Source: Beta vulgaris subsp. vulgaris (taxonomy: Eukaryota; Streptophyta; Magnoliopsida; Caryophyllales; Amaranthaceae). Taken from it: a stretch of DNA of 64,000 bases. Shown in pieces: positions 55,416-64,000 of the stretch. Both the position numbers and the translations under genes were made by a program. Within the stretch, counting starts at the first letter, position 1. Each line of letters opens with the position of its first letter. The notes below the pieces were generated by a model. The model was not told the DNA's origin. It saw nothing but the letters and a program-made list of their open reading frames with translations, and made no database searches. The stretch covers positions 34,492,983 through 34,556,982 of the forward strand of contig NC_079206.1 of NCBI RefSeq assembly GCF_026745355.1, written 5' to 3'.

Positions 55416-56019
55416 TGTTACGTAGTATGAAACTAGTAAACTAATACAACAACTCCCAACTTTAAGTTCTTCATTTGGAGACTTGTGCAATAATGATTGG
55501 GCTCGAATCCCGATTCTGAACTCCGATCAGCAACCTGCAAAAAGGGACCCACCCTGGAGGTTTGGGTGGTATTTTCCCCTCCGATGCTTAAGTTAGATAT
55601 CAGGGATGTGAAGGAACTTTTAGAGAGAGAAAGTAGAGAGAGAAAGAGAATTTATGGCAGAATAACAGTACTATCCTCCGGAAAACGTCCCTTTCCCCTG
55701 ATTTCAAGGACTATTTATACTGTTTGGAATGACTGTCGTACCTTGATGTCACCCTCATTTGAGTGCATCTGATTGGCTAAGTAATAAAATGGTGACACGT
55801 GGAAGGTGCTGATTGGACAACACACCTCACCTTTATGTAGAGATATAAGTTGCTTTCTTTGGGCCTAAGTACAATTTCGGGCCATAAGAAGGGTTTTGGT
55901 ACATCTTTTTCCTCATAAAAGTGTACTTTAGCCCATATAATCTACTGACCTGTATACTTTACCTTCATAAGCATGCGCCACATGTCATCTTTGTAGCCCT
56001 TGATTTTTAGGCTACAACA
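55416..56019 (-). repeat. 3' LTR of the pol-less element
   Basis: 604 bp, plus-strand limits TGTTACGTAG...GGCTACAACA. In minus orientation it has paired CCAATCA boxes, a TATAAATAG box (complement at about 55708-55718) and a CCTGCAAAAAGG...GGTTGCTGATCGGAG region in U5. Confidence 0.95.
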
Positions 56020-56040
56020 TTTGCCCCTTAAAAGAAGAAG
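56020..56040 (-). promoter_or_regulatory. Polypurine tract of the pol-less element
   Basis: On the minus strand TTTTAAGGGGCAAA lies immediately before the 3' LTR start TGTTGTAGCC. Confidence 0.85.
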
Positions 56041-56119
56041 TTATCATTTAGGCGCCAAGACGGTTGATTTCCTCTTTTAACCGACCTGGAACTGCCCTTC
56101 TCTCTCTTTTTTTTTTTTT

Positions 56120-57865
56120 TGCTGGACGAGTCCCTTCTTTGAAGAGTAAAACGTCCTAAACTGACTCTGGACGAGTTCTCTCACTATGGGGCAGAACCTC
56201 CTGAATGAACTTTTGGACGAGCTCCTTCTTTGAAGAGCAAAACGTCCTGAATTGACTCTGGACGAGCTCCTTCTTTGTGGAGCAGAACGTCCTGATTTAA
56301 CTTCTGGACGAGCTTCTTCTTTGAAGAGAAAAACGTCCTGAATTGACTGTGGATGAGCTCCACCTTTTGTGGAGCATCCTGAATGAACTTCTGGACGAGC
56401 TCCTTCTTTCAAGAGCAAAACGTCCTAAATGAACTTCTGGACGAGCTCCGTCTTTGAAGAGCAAAACGTCCTGAATTGGCTCTGGACGAGCTCCTTCTTT
56501 GTGGAGCAGAACAACCTGAATGAATTCTGGACGAGCTCCTTCTTCGAAGAGCAAAACGTCTTGAATTGACTCTGGACGAGCTCCTTCTTTTGTGGAGCAG
56601 AACGTCCTGATTTAACTTCTGGACGAGCTCCTTCTTTGAAGAGCAAAACGTCATGAATTGACTCTGGACGTGCTCCTTCTTTTGTGGAGCACAACGTCCT
56701 GAATGAACTTCTGGACGAGCTCCTTCTTTGAAGAGCAAAACGTCATGAAATGAACTTCTGGACGAGCTCCTTCTTCGAAGAGCAAAACATCCTGAATTGA
56801 CTCTGGACGAGCTCCTTCTTTGTGGAGCAGAACGTCCTGATTTACCTTCTGGGCGAGCTCCTTCTTTGAAGAGCAAAACCATCTGAATGAACTTCTGGAC
56901 GAGCTCCTTCTTTGAAGAGCAAAACGTCCTGAATGAACTTCTGGACGAGCTCCTTCTTTCAAGAGCAAAACATCCTAAATTGGCTCTGGACGAGCTCCTT
57001 CTTTGTGGAGCAGAACGTCTTGAATGAACTTCTGGACGAGCTCCTTCTTTGAAGAGCAAAACCTCCTGAATTGACTTTGGACGAGCTCCTTCTTTTGTGG
57101 AGCAAAACATCCTGAATGAACTTCTGGACGAGCTCCTTCGTTGAAGAGCAAAACGTCCTGAATTGGCTCTGGACAAGCTCCTTCTTTGTGGAGCAGAACA
57201 TCCTGAATGAACTTCTGGACGAGCTGCTTCTTCGAAGAGCAAAACGTCCTGAATTGACTCTGGACGAGCTCCGTCTTTTGTGGAGCAGAACGTCCTGATT
57301 TAACTTCTGGACGAGCTCCTTCTTTGAAGAGCAAAACGTCCTGAATTAACTCTGGACGAGCTCCTTCTTTTGTGGAGCACAACGTCCTGAATGAACTTCT
57401 GGACGAGCTCCTTCTTTGAAGAGCAAAACGTCATGAATGAACTTCTGGACGAGCTCCTTCTTCGAAGAGCAAAACGTCCTGAATTGACTCTGGACAAGCT
57501 CCTTTTTTGTGGAGCATAACGTCCTGATTTAACTTCTGGGCGAGCTCCTTCTTTGAAGAGCAAAACCATCTGAATGAACTTCTGGACGAGCTCCTTCTTT
57601 GAAGAGCAAAATGTCCTGAATGAACTTCTGGACGAGCTCCTTCTTTGAAGAGCAAAACATCCTAAATTGGCTCTAGGCGAGCTCCTTCTTTGTGGAGTAG
57701 AACGTCTTGAATGAACTTCTGGACAAGTTCCTTCTTTGAAGAGCAAAACGTCCTGAATTGACTCTGGACGAGCTCCTTCTTTTGTGGAGTAGAACGTCTT
57801 GAATTAATTTCTGGACGAGCTCCTTCTTTGAAGAGCAAAACGTCCAGAGCTAGTCTTGGACGTCT
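56120..57865. repeat. Minisatellite array of ~38 units of about 45-46 bp
   Basis: Two unit types alternate or run in pairs: type A, GAACTTCTGGACGAGCTCCT followed by a TCTTTGAAGAGCAAAACGTC half; and type B, TGACTCTGGACGAGCTCCTT followed by CTTTGTGGAGCAGAACGTCC. Units are 45-46 bp and separated by nothing. Copies differ by a few point changes, indicating recent turnover. On the minus strand the unit is free of stop codons in all frames, so several overlapping long open frames exist (up to 277 codons at 56409-57242). The array lies between the antisense ORF and the 3' LTR, the region of Tat elements known to generate satellite repeats. Confidence 0.95.
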
Positions 57866-57922
57866 TCCTTTCTCTTTTCTCTTTAATTGCTTTTGACTAA
57901 CATTTTTACTTACTTTTTTCAG

Positions 57923-58830
57923 AAAAATGCCCCAACGTCCAAGGTATTGGCGGAGAAGGCGGCCGTCAAGAAATGACCGGCCACTACCAGCGATGCCCCA
58001 CCCCCTAAAAAGGCAAGGGGGTTCACGACCAAGAAGAAAAAAGCATCGCGGCCTATTCCCAAGGTCGTGATTGACATTCCGGCTGAGGAGGAGCTCCCGA
58101 AGACCGATGAGCTGACTACTGAACAACCGGACGCGGTTGTGGCTTTGGACGGAACAGGGGATCAGCCTTCCCAGCTGGACGCGGCTGTGGATGGGTCCGC
58201 TTTTTCTGGGCCACTTGCCAAGCTGGTGGCTCAGATGCCGGAGGCCTACAGGACGGCCTTCCGTTCCTCTGGTGAGTCTTACTATTCAAATATCATTGGA
58301 ACCCTGCGCGTTGGTGGGCGGCCAATGAGTCCCTCTAACCGCCAGACTGTCGTTATACCCGTTGAAGATACTGACGAGTCACCTCTTTCAGATAAGGGAA
58401 AGGGCAAAGCTAAAGAAGCTCCAGCCGGCTCTCCCACTCTATCTGACGATGAGTCTTCGACCGCTTTCTTGAAGATGAGCTCGGCTGACAGAGAGAAGCT
58501 CAAGCTGGAGCTTTTCAAATGCTTCCCTGAACCTTACATCAAGGGTTTGAGGGGAGCCTCATCAGGGCATGTTGGCTACATGTCTCAACTGGCTGCAGAG
58601 GTAACTTTTTCCTTGGACGTTTTGAATTCTATACTTGGATATATTTTTTAATTTTGCATCCGTCCTAACACTTTTCGTCTTTCCTTTGACAGCTCTTTGC
58701 TCGCAGCTTTATTGTCGAAGACTGGGCAAGGCAGCTGAGGAAAGAGAACAAAAAACTTGTCACTGACGCTACCAAAGCTGCCGACCATGATCAAATATTT
58801 ATGCCCAAGTACGAAAGCAATTCGTCCTAA
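57923..58830 (+). CDS. Antisense ORF of the pol-less element (two exons visible)
   Basis: The reading begins after a TTTTTTCAG acceptor (AG at 57921-57922) with KNAPTSKVLAEK and KKxPATTSDAPPPKK. There is one in-frame TGA at about 57974, then it is open from MIDIPAEEELPKTDEL (58067) to AAE at 58600. A GT donor (58601) and CAG acceptor (58690-58692) remove 92 bases and join in phase to LFARSFIVEDWARQLRKENK, ending at TAA 58828-58830. The protein is acidic in the middle, with a basic N-terminal cluster and a coiled-coil-like C-terminus. It is parallel to the minus ORF of copy 2 (KNAPTNK, KKRPATTGD). The Transposase_28-type first exon is missing; the tandem array occupies that place. Function is unknown. 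Confidence 0.7.
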
Positions 58831-59640
58831 CACACTTCATCTGATCCAATGGCTCTTTTTGGCCGAATATATCAAGACGTTTATCAGATGCCTAAGTTGA
58901 AAACTTGTGAGTTTAAGAACTGTTAAGTTAATAACTTGCTCGGCCTGAATTTTGGCTATTATTCGTCATTGGACAAAGATTTAGTTATTTGCAATAAATT
59001 AGGTCCCTATATGCCCCCCTTCTTGGACGAAGAGGTCTTAGTGACCTTTCTTTGTTTCAAGAAGGAGAAAGACCATAATTTGCTTAATAACTTGGACATT
59101 TTGTGAAGGTTATTGTAACCCGTCCATCTTTGTTAAATTGTGAAATAACTTGTTCCTTTACTAAGGTTGTTATTTCGAAGTATGGCTTTGGACGGAAAGT
59201 AGGATACCTTTACTAAGGCGTCCAAATTCCAGCCGACCTTGTTTAGGAGATGTTTACTCTTTAAGTAAACAAGGTGCAGGCCGATTCCATGTACTTGTCC
59301 TTATAAGGATGATAACATGTTGGCCAATCTCCTAATAGAAGGTGTTTTTACTTGCTGCTCTGTTTTATTAGTCAGCTTGAACGATAGTATGCGTTTTTAA
59401 CTAAATCAAGCAAACAAAATCAAACAGAGGGACAGTCATAGGAGAGAAGTAGAGCTGTATTATATGAATTTTGCTTGACGGAGAGCCAAGGTACATGTAT
59501 ACATTTCTAATTTTTTCATTGTGAGGTACTAAGAAAAGATTACACTTTCTCAAGGTATCATGTCAAGGCAACTAAGACGTCCTTGGTTTCAGAACCTAGG
59601 ACGGATCCAATCTTCAATGTCCTCTCCGGACGCTCTGGAT
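58831..59640. other. Non-coding internal region of the pol-less element
   Basis: This lies between the antisense ORF end and the gag-protease end, where RT-RNase H-integrase would normally be. No remnants of pol motifs were seen, so the deletion appears clean and complete. Confidence 0.7.
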
Positions 59641-59655
59641 TTAAACAGATTTCCA

Positions 59656-60640
59656 CTAGGCTCTCCACTGGCTCTGGACGTTCTGTCCCAAGCTCATGAT
59701 AGCCATTACTTCTTCAGATGAATTTTTTTCTTCTTTAATAGACAAACATCTCCTTTTCTTGCTAGGTAAGAGCATGGACGGCTTGCCCTCTTGGAGGGGC
59801 TTTGCCTGAGCCTTCTCTACCTCATGCTTCAACTCACTTATATGGCCTTTAACTTTTCGCCGGCTCATCCTCCATGGCCTTTGGCCGCTTGATTTCTCTT
59901 TCCATGATGATGGTCTCAAATAGTAAGATAGCATTCTCTAGCCGCCTGCTGGTCTCCATACAAAGACCCAACTTTCCCACCATCACACTCAAATTTCATG
60001 AGCATCAGGTGAGTTACAATGACGGCTTTAATATGATTTAAGGTAGGTCGTCCGAGGATGACATTGTATGCTGTCAGATCTCGTACTACCAGGAACTTCA
60101 CAAAAAGCGTTCTCGCAGCTTCCTTGTCTCCAACCCTAACGGTAGGGTAACCGTCCCATAGGATGAATTACACCCCCCCCCGCCGAACCAATATGGATGA
60201 TTTACATGCACCAATTCATTCTCATCAAACTATAATCTTGAGAGACAATCCGCGCTAATGATGTCGGTGGAACTTCCTGTATCAATCAGGATCGCCCAGT
60301 TCAATTTCACCACCAGCGGGTCATCATGAGGGGTTCTTATCTTTCCCCGATCCTGCTCAATGACCACTATCTTGGGGAAAGGATCAGCCTCTGCATGATT
60401 GGTGAGCATCACCTGGCTGAGTTCCCTCAGATAGTTTTTATGGCCGCGAGTTGTTGGACCTCCAGCCGCGAATCCCCCAGCGATTACCATTACAACGTCT
60501 TCATCAATGCTTTCGTCATCCATCCTTCTTCCCTGACGATTGTCTTTTTTCTGGAATTTCTTCCTAACGAAGGTAGATAAGAGTTCATTTTTCCCTTTCG
60601 AGCCAAATCCTCCAATGCTCTCTTGAGATGCTTGCACTCA
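59656..60640 (-). pseudogene. Protease region and C-terminal tail of the pol-less element
   Basis: The minus frame 60637-60230 has VVMVIAGGFAAGGPTTRGHK and the active-site motif AILIDTGSSTDIISADCL, with catalytic Asp-Thr-Gly intact. A frameshift near 60230 leads to 60101-59916 with FLVVRDLTAYNVILGRPTLN and the C-terminal strand. The tail 59934-59656 holds EEVMAIMSL, also found in copy 2, and then stops. Compared with copy 2 the fold is largely complete, but a short deletion and frame breaks (about 60310 and 60230-60100) probably inactivate it. Confidence 0.82.
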
Positions 60641-62203
60641 TTCGTTTCATGACCACAATCCTTGTGGAAATGACAATACTTTCTTTTGTCCCTATTCTGT
60701 AGGGCGTCTTCATCTCTGCCGGGCCTTCAACTCATGCAGATCTTTAATTTCCATGAGAATGGAATACTGATCTTTGTTGAACTCTATGGGCTCAACTGAG
60801 GCTATCGGCTCAGACCTCCTGCTCCTCTTGGACGAGGTGGTCATTGAAGTCATCGCCCAAATTTCATGGGAGACTCTTTTTTGGCTGAACTGCCTCTTCA
60901 GCTTTCTTCGCCTCCGGCTGTTTGGCTTCTGCACAAACTTCCGTGGCATGGATGAATGCTTCGGCTTCCTTCAGAGCCTCTGTTAAGGTTGATATCTTCT
61001 TCTTCACTAAATCAAACTTAAAGCTGCCAGGTCTTAAACCTCGGATGAAGGCGTCAAATGCCACTCCAGCATTCAGATCTTGGATCTGCAATGCTTCCAG
61101 ATTGAATCTCTTCACATAACTCCTTAAGGCTTCTTTAGGCCCTTGAACTACCTTACCTAAGTGCATGCTTGTCTTCTGCTCTTGACGGTTTGCCAAAAAA
61201 TGGCTGGTAAACAAGATACTAAGCTCAGTGAAATTGTTCACTGAGTTAGGAGGTAAATTGTTGAACCACTTCTGCGCCACTCCCTTCAATGTGGTTCGAA
61301 AATTCTTACACCATGTACGTCGTCAACTCCTTGGACGTACATCTGGTGCTTGTAGGCTGACAAATGATCATCTGGATCTGTTGTTCCATCGAAAGGCTCG
61401 ATCGTCGGGAGCTTAACCTTTGGGAAAGGAGGGGACTCCATAATTCTGACCAAGAAAGGAGTTGGCCAATTGATCTGGAGTGCCCCAACCTGACCCTCAA
61501 TGGGTATGTGCTCCCAGCGATACTCCTTTAGTACCGAATTAAAAGAGGTGTTAGCTAAGGCCTGATGCCTGTACACCATTGGCTGAAAAGCCGAAGGTCC
61601 ATGACTTCATCCTGTTGTTCTGGACAGAAGCCTTAACAACGGGTCCTTCATATAAGAAGTGGAACCAGAGGCTGAACGCTGCTGAGCTGCCGCTCTGTTG
61701 GCTTCCAGATACTCCCTCGGATCTGTCTCCATTTTGTGGCCAGTAGGGGGAATATTTTCTCCTGAACGGACTACCAGCTTCCAGTCCATCTTCCTCCTTG
61801 AGTCACTAACAGCTGGTTGCTTTCCCTTAGAAGGCGGCCTGGACAACTCTGGTCGAGGTGGCCGGCTAGTTCCTGGACGACCCTCTTGAGACCTCGCTTT
61901 GAGCGGCTCTACTGCCTCTCCTCCTGGACTTATCTGAAAGAACAACATATTGTTCTTAATTTGCTCTTCCATGACAGCGGCCATTCTGGCCAGGAAGTCA
62001 TTTAAGACATTCTAAAAGTGACCATCTGTCACTGGACGATCAAGATTTTCCTGGATGACAGGGGTCACTATTCTTCCCTCCAGATGAACGGCAGCATGAT
62101 GCATGTCCCGTCCTCGGGGTGGCCTCTCGTCATCTATAGTGTAATCTACTTGAACCCTGAAACTTTTGTTCCTCGCCACGTTTGATGAGTGACAATCCGT
62201 CAT
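60580..62203 (-). pseudogene. gag of the pol-less element
   Basis: Starting at 62203, MTDCHSSNVARNKSFRVQVD is followed by a low-complexity linker (61984-61607, with PRPELSRPPSKGKQ). The matrix/capsid region is in 61579-61286 (VLKEYRWEHIPIEGQVG, FDGTTDPDDHLSAYKHQMYV) and 61289-60864 (GVAQKWFNNLPPNSVNNFTE, VVQGPKEALRSYVKRFNLEA). Zinc-binding residues are read as CHFHKDCGHETNECK near 60640-60690. Only a few stops/frameshifts are seen (about 62013, 61606, 61290, 60860, 60700), so this gag is much better preserved than in copy 2. Confidence 0.86.
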
Positions 62204-62214
62204 TGTTGCGTCTC

Positions 62215-62232
62215 CCCACAGACGGCGCCAAA
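62215..62232 (-). promoter_or_regulatory. Primer-binding site of the pol-less element
   Basis: On the minus strand TTTGGCGCCGTCTGTGGG directly follows the 5' LTR end GTAACA; a typical PBS of plant Tat-lineage elements, fully intact. Confidence 0.93.
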
Positions 62233-62836
62233 TGTTACATAGTATGAAACTAGTAAACTAATACAACAACTCCCAACTTCAGGTTCTTAATTTGGAGACT
62301 TGTGCAACAATGATTGGGCTCGAATCCCGATTCTGAACTCCGATCAGCAACCTGCAAAAAGGGACCCACCCTGGAGGTTTGGGTGGTATTTTCCCCTCCG
62401 ATGCTTAAGTCAGATATCAGGGATGTGAAGGAACTTTTAGAGAGAGAAAGTAGAGAGAGAAAGAGAATTTATGGCAGAATAGCAGTACTATCCTCCGGAA
62501 AACGTCCCTTTCTCCTGATTTCAAGGACTATTTATATTGTTTGAAATGACTGTTGTACCTTGATGTCACCCTAATTTGAGTGCATCTGATTGGCTAAGCA
62601 ATAAAATGGTGACACGTGGAAGGTGCTGATTGGACAACACACCTCACCTTTATGCAGAGATATGAGTTGCTTTCTCTGGGCCTAAGTACAATTTTGGGTC
62701 ATAAGAAGGGTTTTGGTACATCTTTTTCCTCATAAAAGTGTACTTTAGCCGATATAATCTTCTGACCTATATACTTTACCTTCATAAGCATGCGCCACAT
62801 GTCATCTTAGTAGCCCTTGATTTTTAGGCTACAACA
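62233..62836 (-). repeat. 5' LTR of the pol-less element
   Basis: 604 bp, same limits as the 3' LTR (TGTTACATAG...GGCTACAACA on the plus strand). Differences from 55416-56019 are scattered single-base changes, mostly transitions. Confidence 0.95.
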
Positions 62837-62841
62837 CTAAT

Positions 62842-63620
62842 GACTAGTGGAAAATGTGCGTGGATTTCGCATATCTGAATAGATTCTACCCCAAAGATTG
62901 TTATCCTCTTCCCACAACAGACTAGTTTGTAGACACTACTAGTGGTCACGCACTATTAAGCTTCATGGATGCATTCTCAGGCTATCACCAAATTCGCTTA
63001 CTTACTGGAGGCTAGCAGAAGAAAAGCTGCATGTAACATAGATTGCAGCGACTACAACCATAAATCAATGTCATTTTAACCATCTAATGCGAGAGCAACA
63101 TATCAATAGTTGGTTGATAAAGTATTCGTGGATCAGAAGGGGAGAAACATAGAAGTATAGGTTGACGATTTCATTGTTAAGAGAAAAACTGACCGTGGAC
63201 ACCTACACGACCTTGAAGATACTTTCAGCACTCTCAAAAAAGGTAAGACAAAGCTCAACGCAAAAACGTGTGTATTTGGAGTAAGAGCTGGTAAATTTCT
63301 GGTGTTCATCGTAAGTAAAAGAGATATAGACGTGAACCCTGATAAGGTTGATGCCATCATGGATTTACCTGAGCCAAAGAACGTTAAGGATAGTTAAGGA
63401 CTGAGAGGAATAATGGCGGCCCTCACTCGTTTCATTTCTAAGTCAGTCAATACGGCGCTGCCTTTCCTTGCACAACTAAAAGGGAACAAAAAGTTTGAAT
63501 GGGGAGAGGAGCAAAGCAAAGCTTTTTTAGCAGTCAAAGAGCATCTAAAAAGCTTACCTACCATAATAGGAAACGGGGGACGTACCACATTGGTATATCT
63601 TGACCTAACTAAAAAACGGT
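62842..63620 (+). pseudogene. Reverse transcriptase of gypsy copy 4, remainder
   Basis: The RT resumes with WKMCVDFAYLNRFYPKDCYP and HALLSFMDAFSGYHQI. A frame change then damages the palm; the catalytic site is read only as a degraded V-DDFIV-K block (about 63160-63185). Thumb and connection are readable: KLNAKTCVFGVRAGKFL, then ALTRFISKSVNTALPFLAQL and FEWGEEQSKAFLAVKEHL. It is nonfunctional. Confidence 0.8.
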
Positions 63621-64000
63621 TGCGATAATTTTGTTGGTGGAAAAGGAGAAGAAACAACATCCAACTTCGTTAGTCACATCCTTAATGGACCAGAAAGTCG
63701 TTATCAGCTGGTCGAGAAAATGGCCATAACTGTGATAATTGTCGCAAGAAAACTCAAGCCATATTTTGATTGTCATCCCATTCATATTTTGGTGAATCAC
63801 CACTAGAATAAACATTGTAAAAAAGGGATAATGCAGGTCGTTTGCTTAAATGGGCCTTAGAATTGTCGAAAATATGATATATAGTATACACCCAAGACTG
63901 CCATCAAAGCGCATGCCATGACATATTTCGTTCTAGAAGCTTCGTATTAAGAAGAAGAGATAAAAGAAAAGGAAACTTAGTTGATAGTAGTTGACAACTC
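63621..64000 (+). pseudogene. RNase H start and tether of gypsy copy 4 (runs off the window)
   Basis: Fragments across frames read GPESRYQLVEKMAITVIIVA, KLKPYFDCHPIHILVNHH, LLKWALELSKYDI and KTAIKAHAMTYFVLEAS, the order of a gypsy RNase H and the following tether. A CACTA-like CACTAGAATAAAC at 63803 is part of this coding and not a transposon end. Confidence 0.7.

Larger units (their letters stand above)
55416..62836 (-). mobile_element. Complete pol-less Tat-lineage LTR element (TR-GAG-like) with a tandem-repeat array
   Basis: It is 7,421 bp on the minus strand. LTRs are 62233-62836 (5') and 55416-56019 (3'), each 604 bp. The element has TGTTGTAGCC...GTAACA termini, a 5-bp duplication, a TTTGGCGCC PBS and an AAGGGGCAAA polypurine tract. 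Gag and protease occupy about 62203-59900. Reverse transcriptase, RNase H and integrase are absent. An antisense ORF with an intron (57923-58830, plus) and a 1.75-kb tandem array (56120-57865) fill the 3' part. The LTRs differ at roughly two dozen positions, so the insertion is fairly recent compared with its surroundings. Movement would need pol proteins from a relative such as the ancestor of copy 2. Confidence 0.94.
52700..64000 (+). mobile_element. Ty3/gypsy Tat-lineage element (copy 4), interrupted by a pol-less element
   Basis: Gag (about 52700-54360), protease (54380-54980) and RT (55000-55415 and 62842-63620) run into RNase H (63620-64000) at the window end. The insertion at 55416-62836 carries a perfect CTAAT duplication, and removing it rejoins the RT frame ...VKKAND-x-WKMCVDF. 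No 5' LTR or PBS was recognised to the left, where hAT-like sequence begins. It is decayed throughout. Confidence 0.85.

Noticed and set aside
56077..57746. Several long overlapping minus-strand ORFs of up to 277 codons that look like a repeat protein
   Set aside because: They arise from the ~46-bp array, whose unit has no stop codon in any minus-strand frame; frames overlap and none has independent coding features.
56120..57865. Regularly repeated units as a possible CRISPR array
   Set aside because: Units are directly adjacent with no variable spacers, and the setting is a plant retroelement.
63803..63830. CACTAGAATAAAC as the start of another CACTA element
   Set aside because: Gypsy RNase H coding is readable across it and no partner end or duplication is present.
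1..64000. tRNA, rRNA or organelle-derived genes
   Set aside because: No cloverleaf-like or rRNA-like conserved sequence was recognised on either strand.

Overview
This window reads as nuclear DNA of a flowering plant, most likely a eudicot. It carries plant-type Ty3/gypsy (Tat lineage) and Ty1/copia (SIRE-like) elements, plant L1 LINEs, CACTA, hAT-like and Helitron transposons, intron-containing plant gene fragments and a wall-associated kinase-like gene. The species cannot be fixed from sequence alone; Caryophyllales is only a guess. About 95% is transposon-derived and mostly decayed, so nearly all coding entries are pseudogenes. The one host gene that looks functional in its visible part is a WAKL-type receptor kinase at 41283-42667 (minus), and its extracellular first exon is missing from the adjacent DNA.

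Layout. (1) 1-1490: minus-strand Helitron Rep/helicase fragment. (2) ~2080-17220: plus-strand Tat gypsy element (LTR end, PBS, gag, PR, RT, two RNase H domains, integrase, antisense ORF; no 3' LTR found). Its RNase H region is split by a 1.5-kb CACTA element (6004-7526, TSD AGA). After the integrase sits a 5'-truncated LINE (9702-15900, 13-bp TSD), itself split by a 5.3-kb CACTA element (10438-15751, TSD GAG) that carries captured host gene pieces (MBD9-like, ribosomal protein P1, ABCG transporter and others). (3) 17220-26058: AT-rich DNA and a decayed coding CACTA element (TNP2-type transposase and accessory ORF, minus). (4) 26155-32575: a ~1.07-kb direct duplication with a CACTA element (27224-31508, carrying an ILP1/GCFC gene fragment with introns) exactly at its junction. 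(5) 32252-37760: decayed plus-strand Tat element. (6) 37760-40976: gag and LTR of a minus-strand SIRE-like copia element. (7) 41283-42667: the WAKL kinase. (8) 43374-49760: a gypsy LTR (minus) split by a full-length LINE (43655-49552, 16-bp TSD), which is split by a small CACTA element (45428-46500, TSD AAT). An antisense-ORF remnant follows to ~51550. (9) 52700-64000: plus-strand Tat element whose RT is interrupted by a complete but pol-less Tat element (55416-62836, minus; identical-length 604-bp LTRs, TSD CTAAT, PBS, PPT, gag-protease, spliced antisense ORF and a 1.75-kb array of ~46-bp repeats).

Functionally this is nested transposon insertions, with target-site duplications giving the order of events. 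The most notable structures are the pol-less element with its tandem array and conserved antisense ORF, the gene-capturing CACTA elements, and the duplication-CACTA-duplication structure. Identities and percentages are judged by eye; no searches were run.
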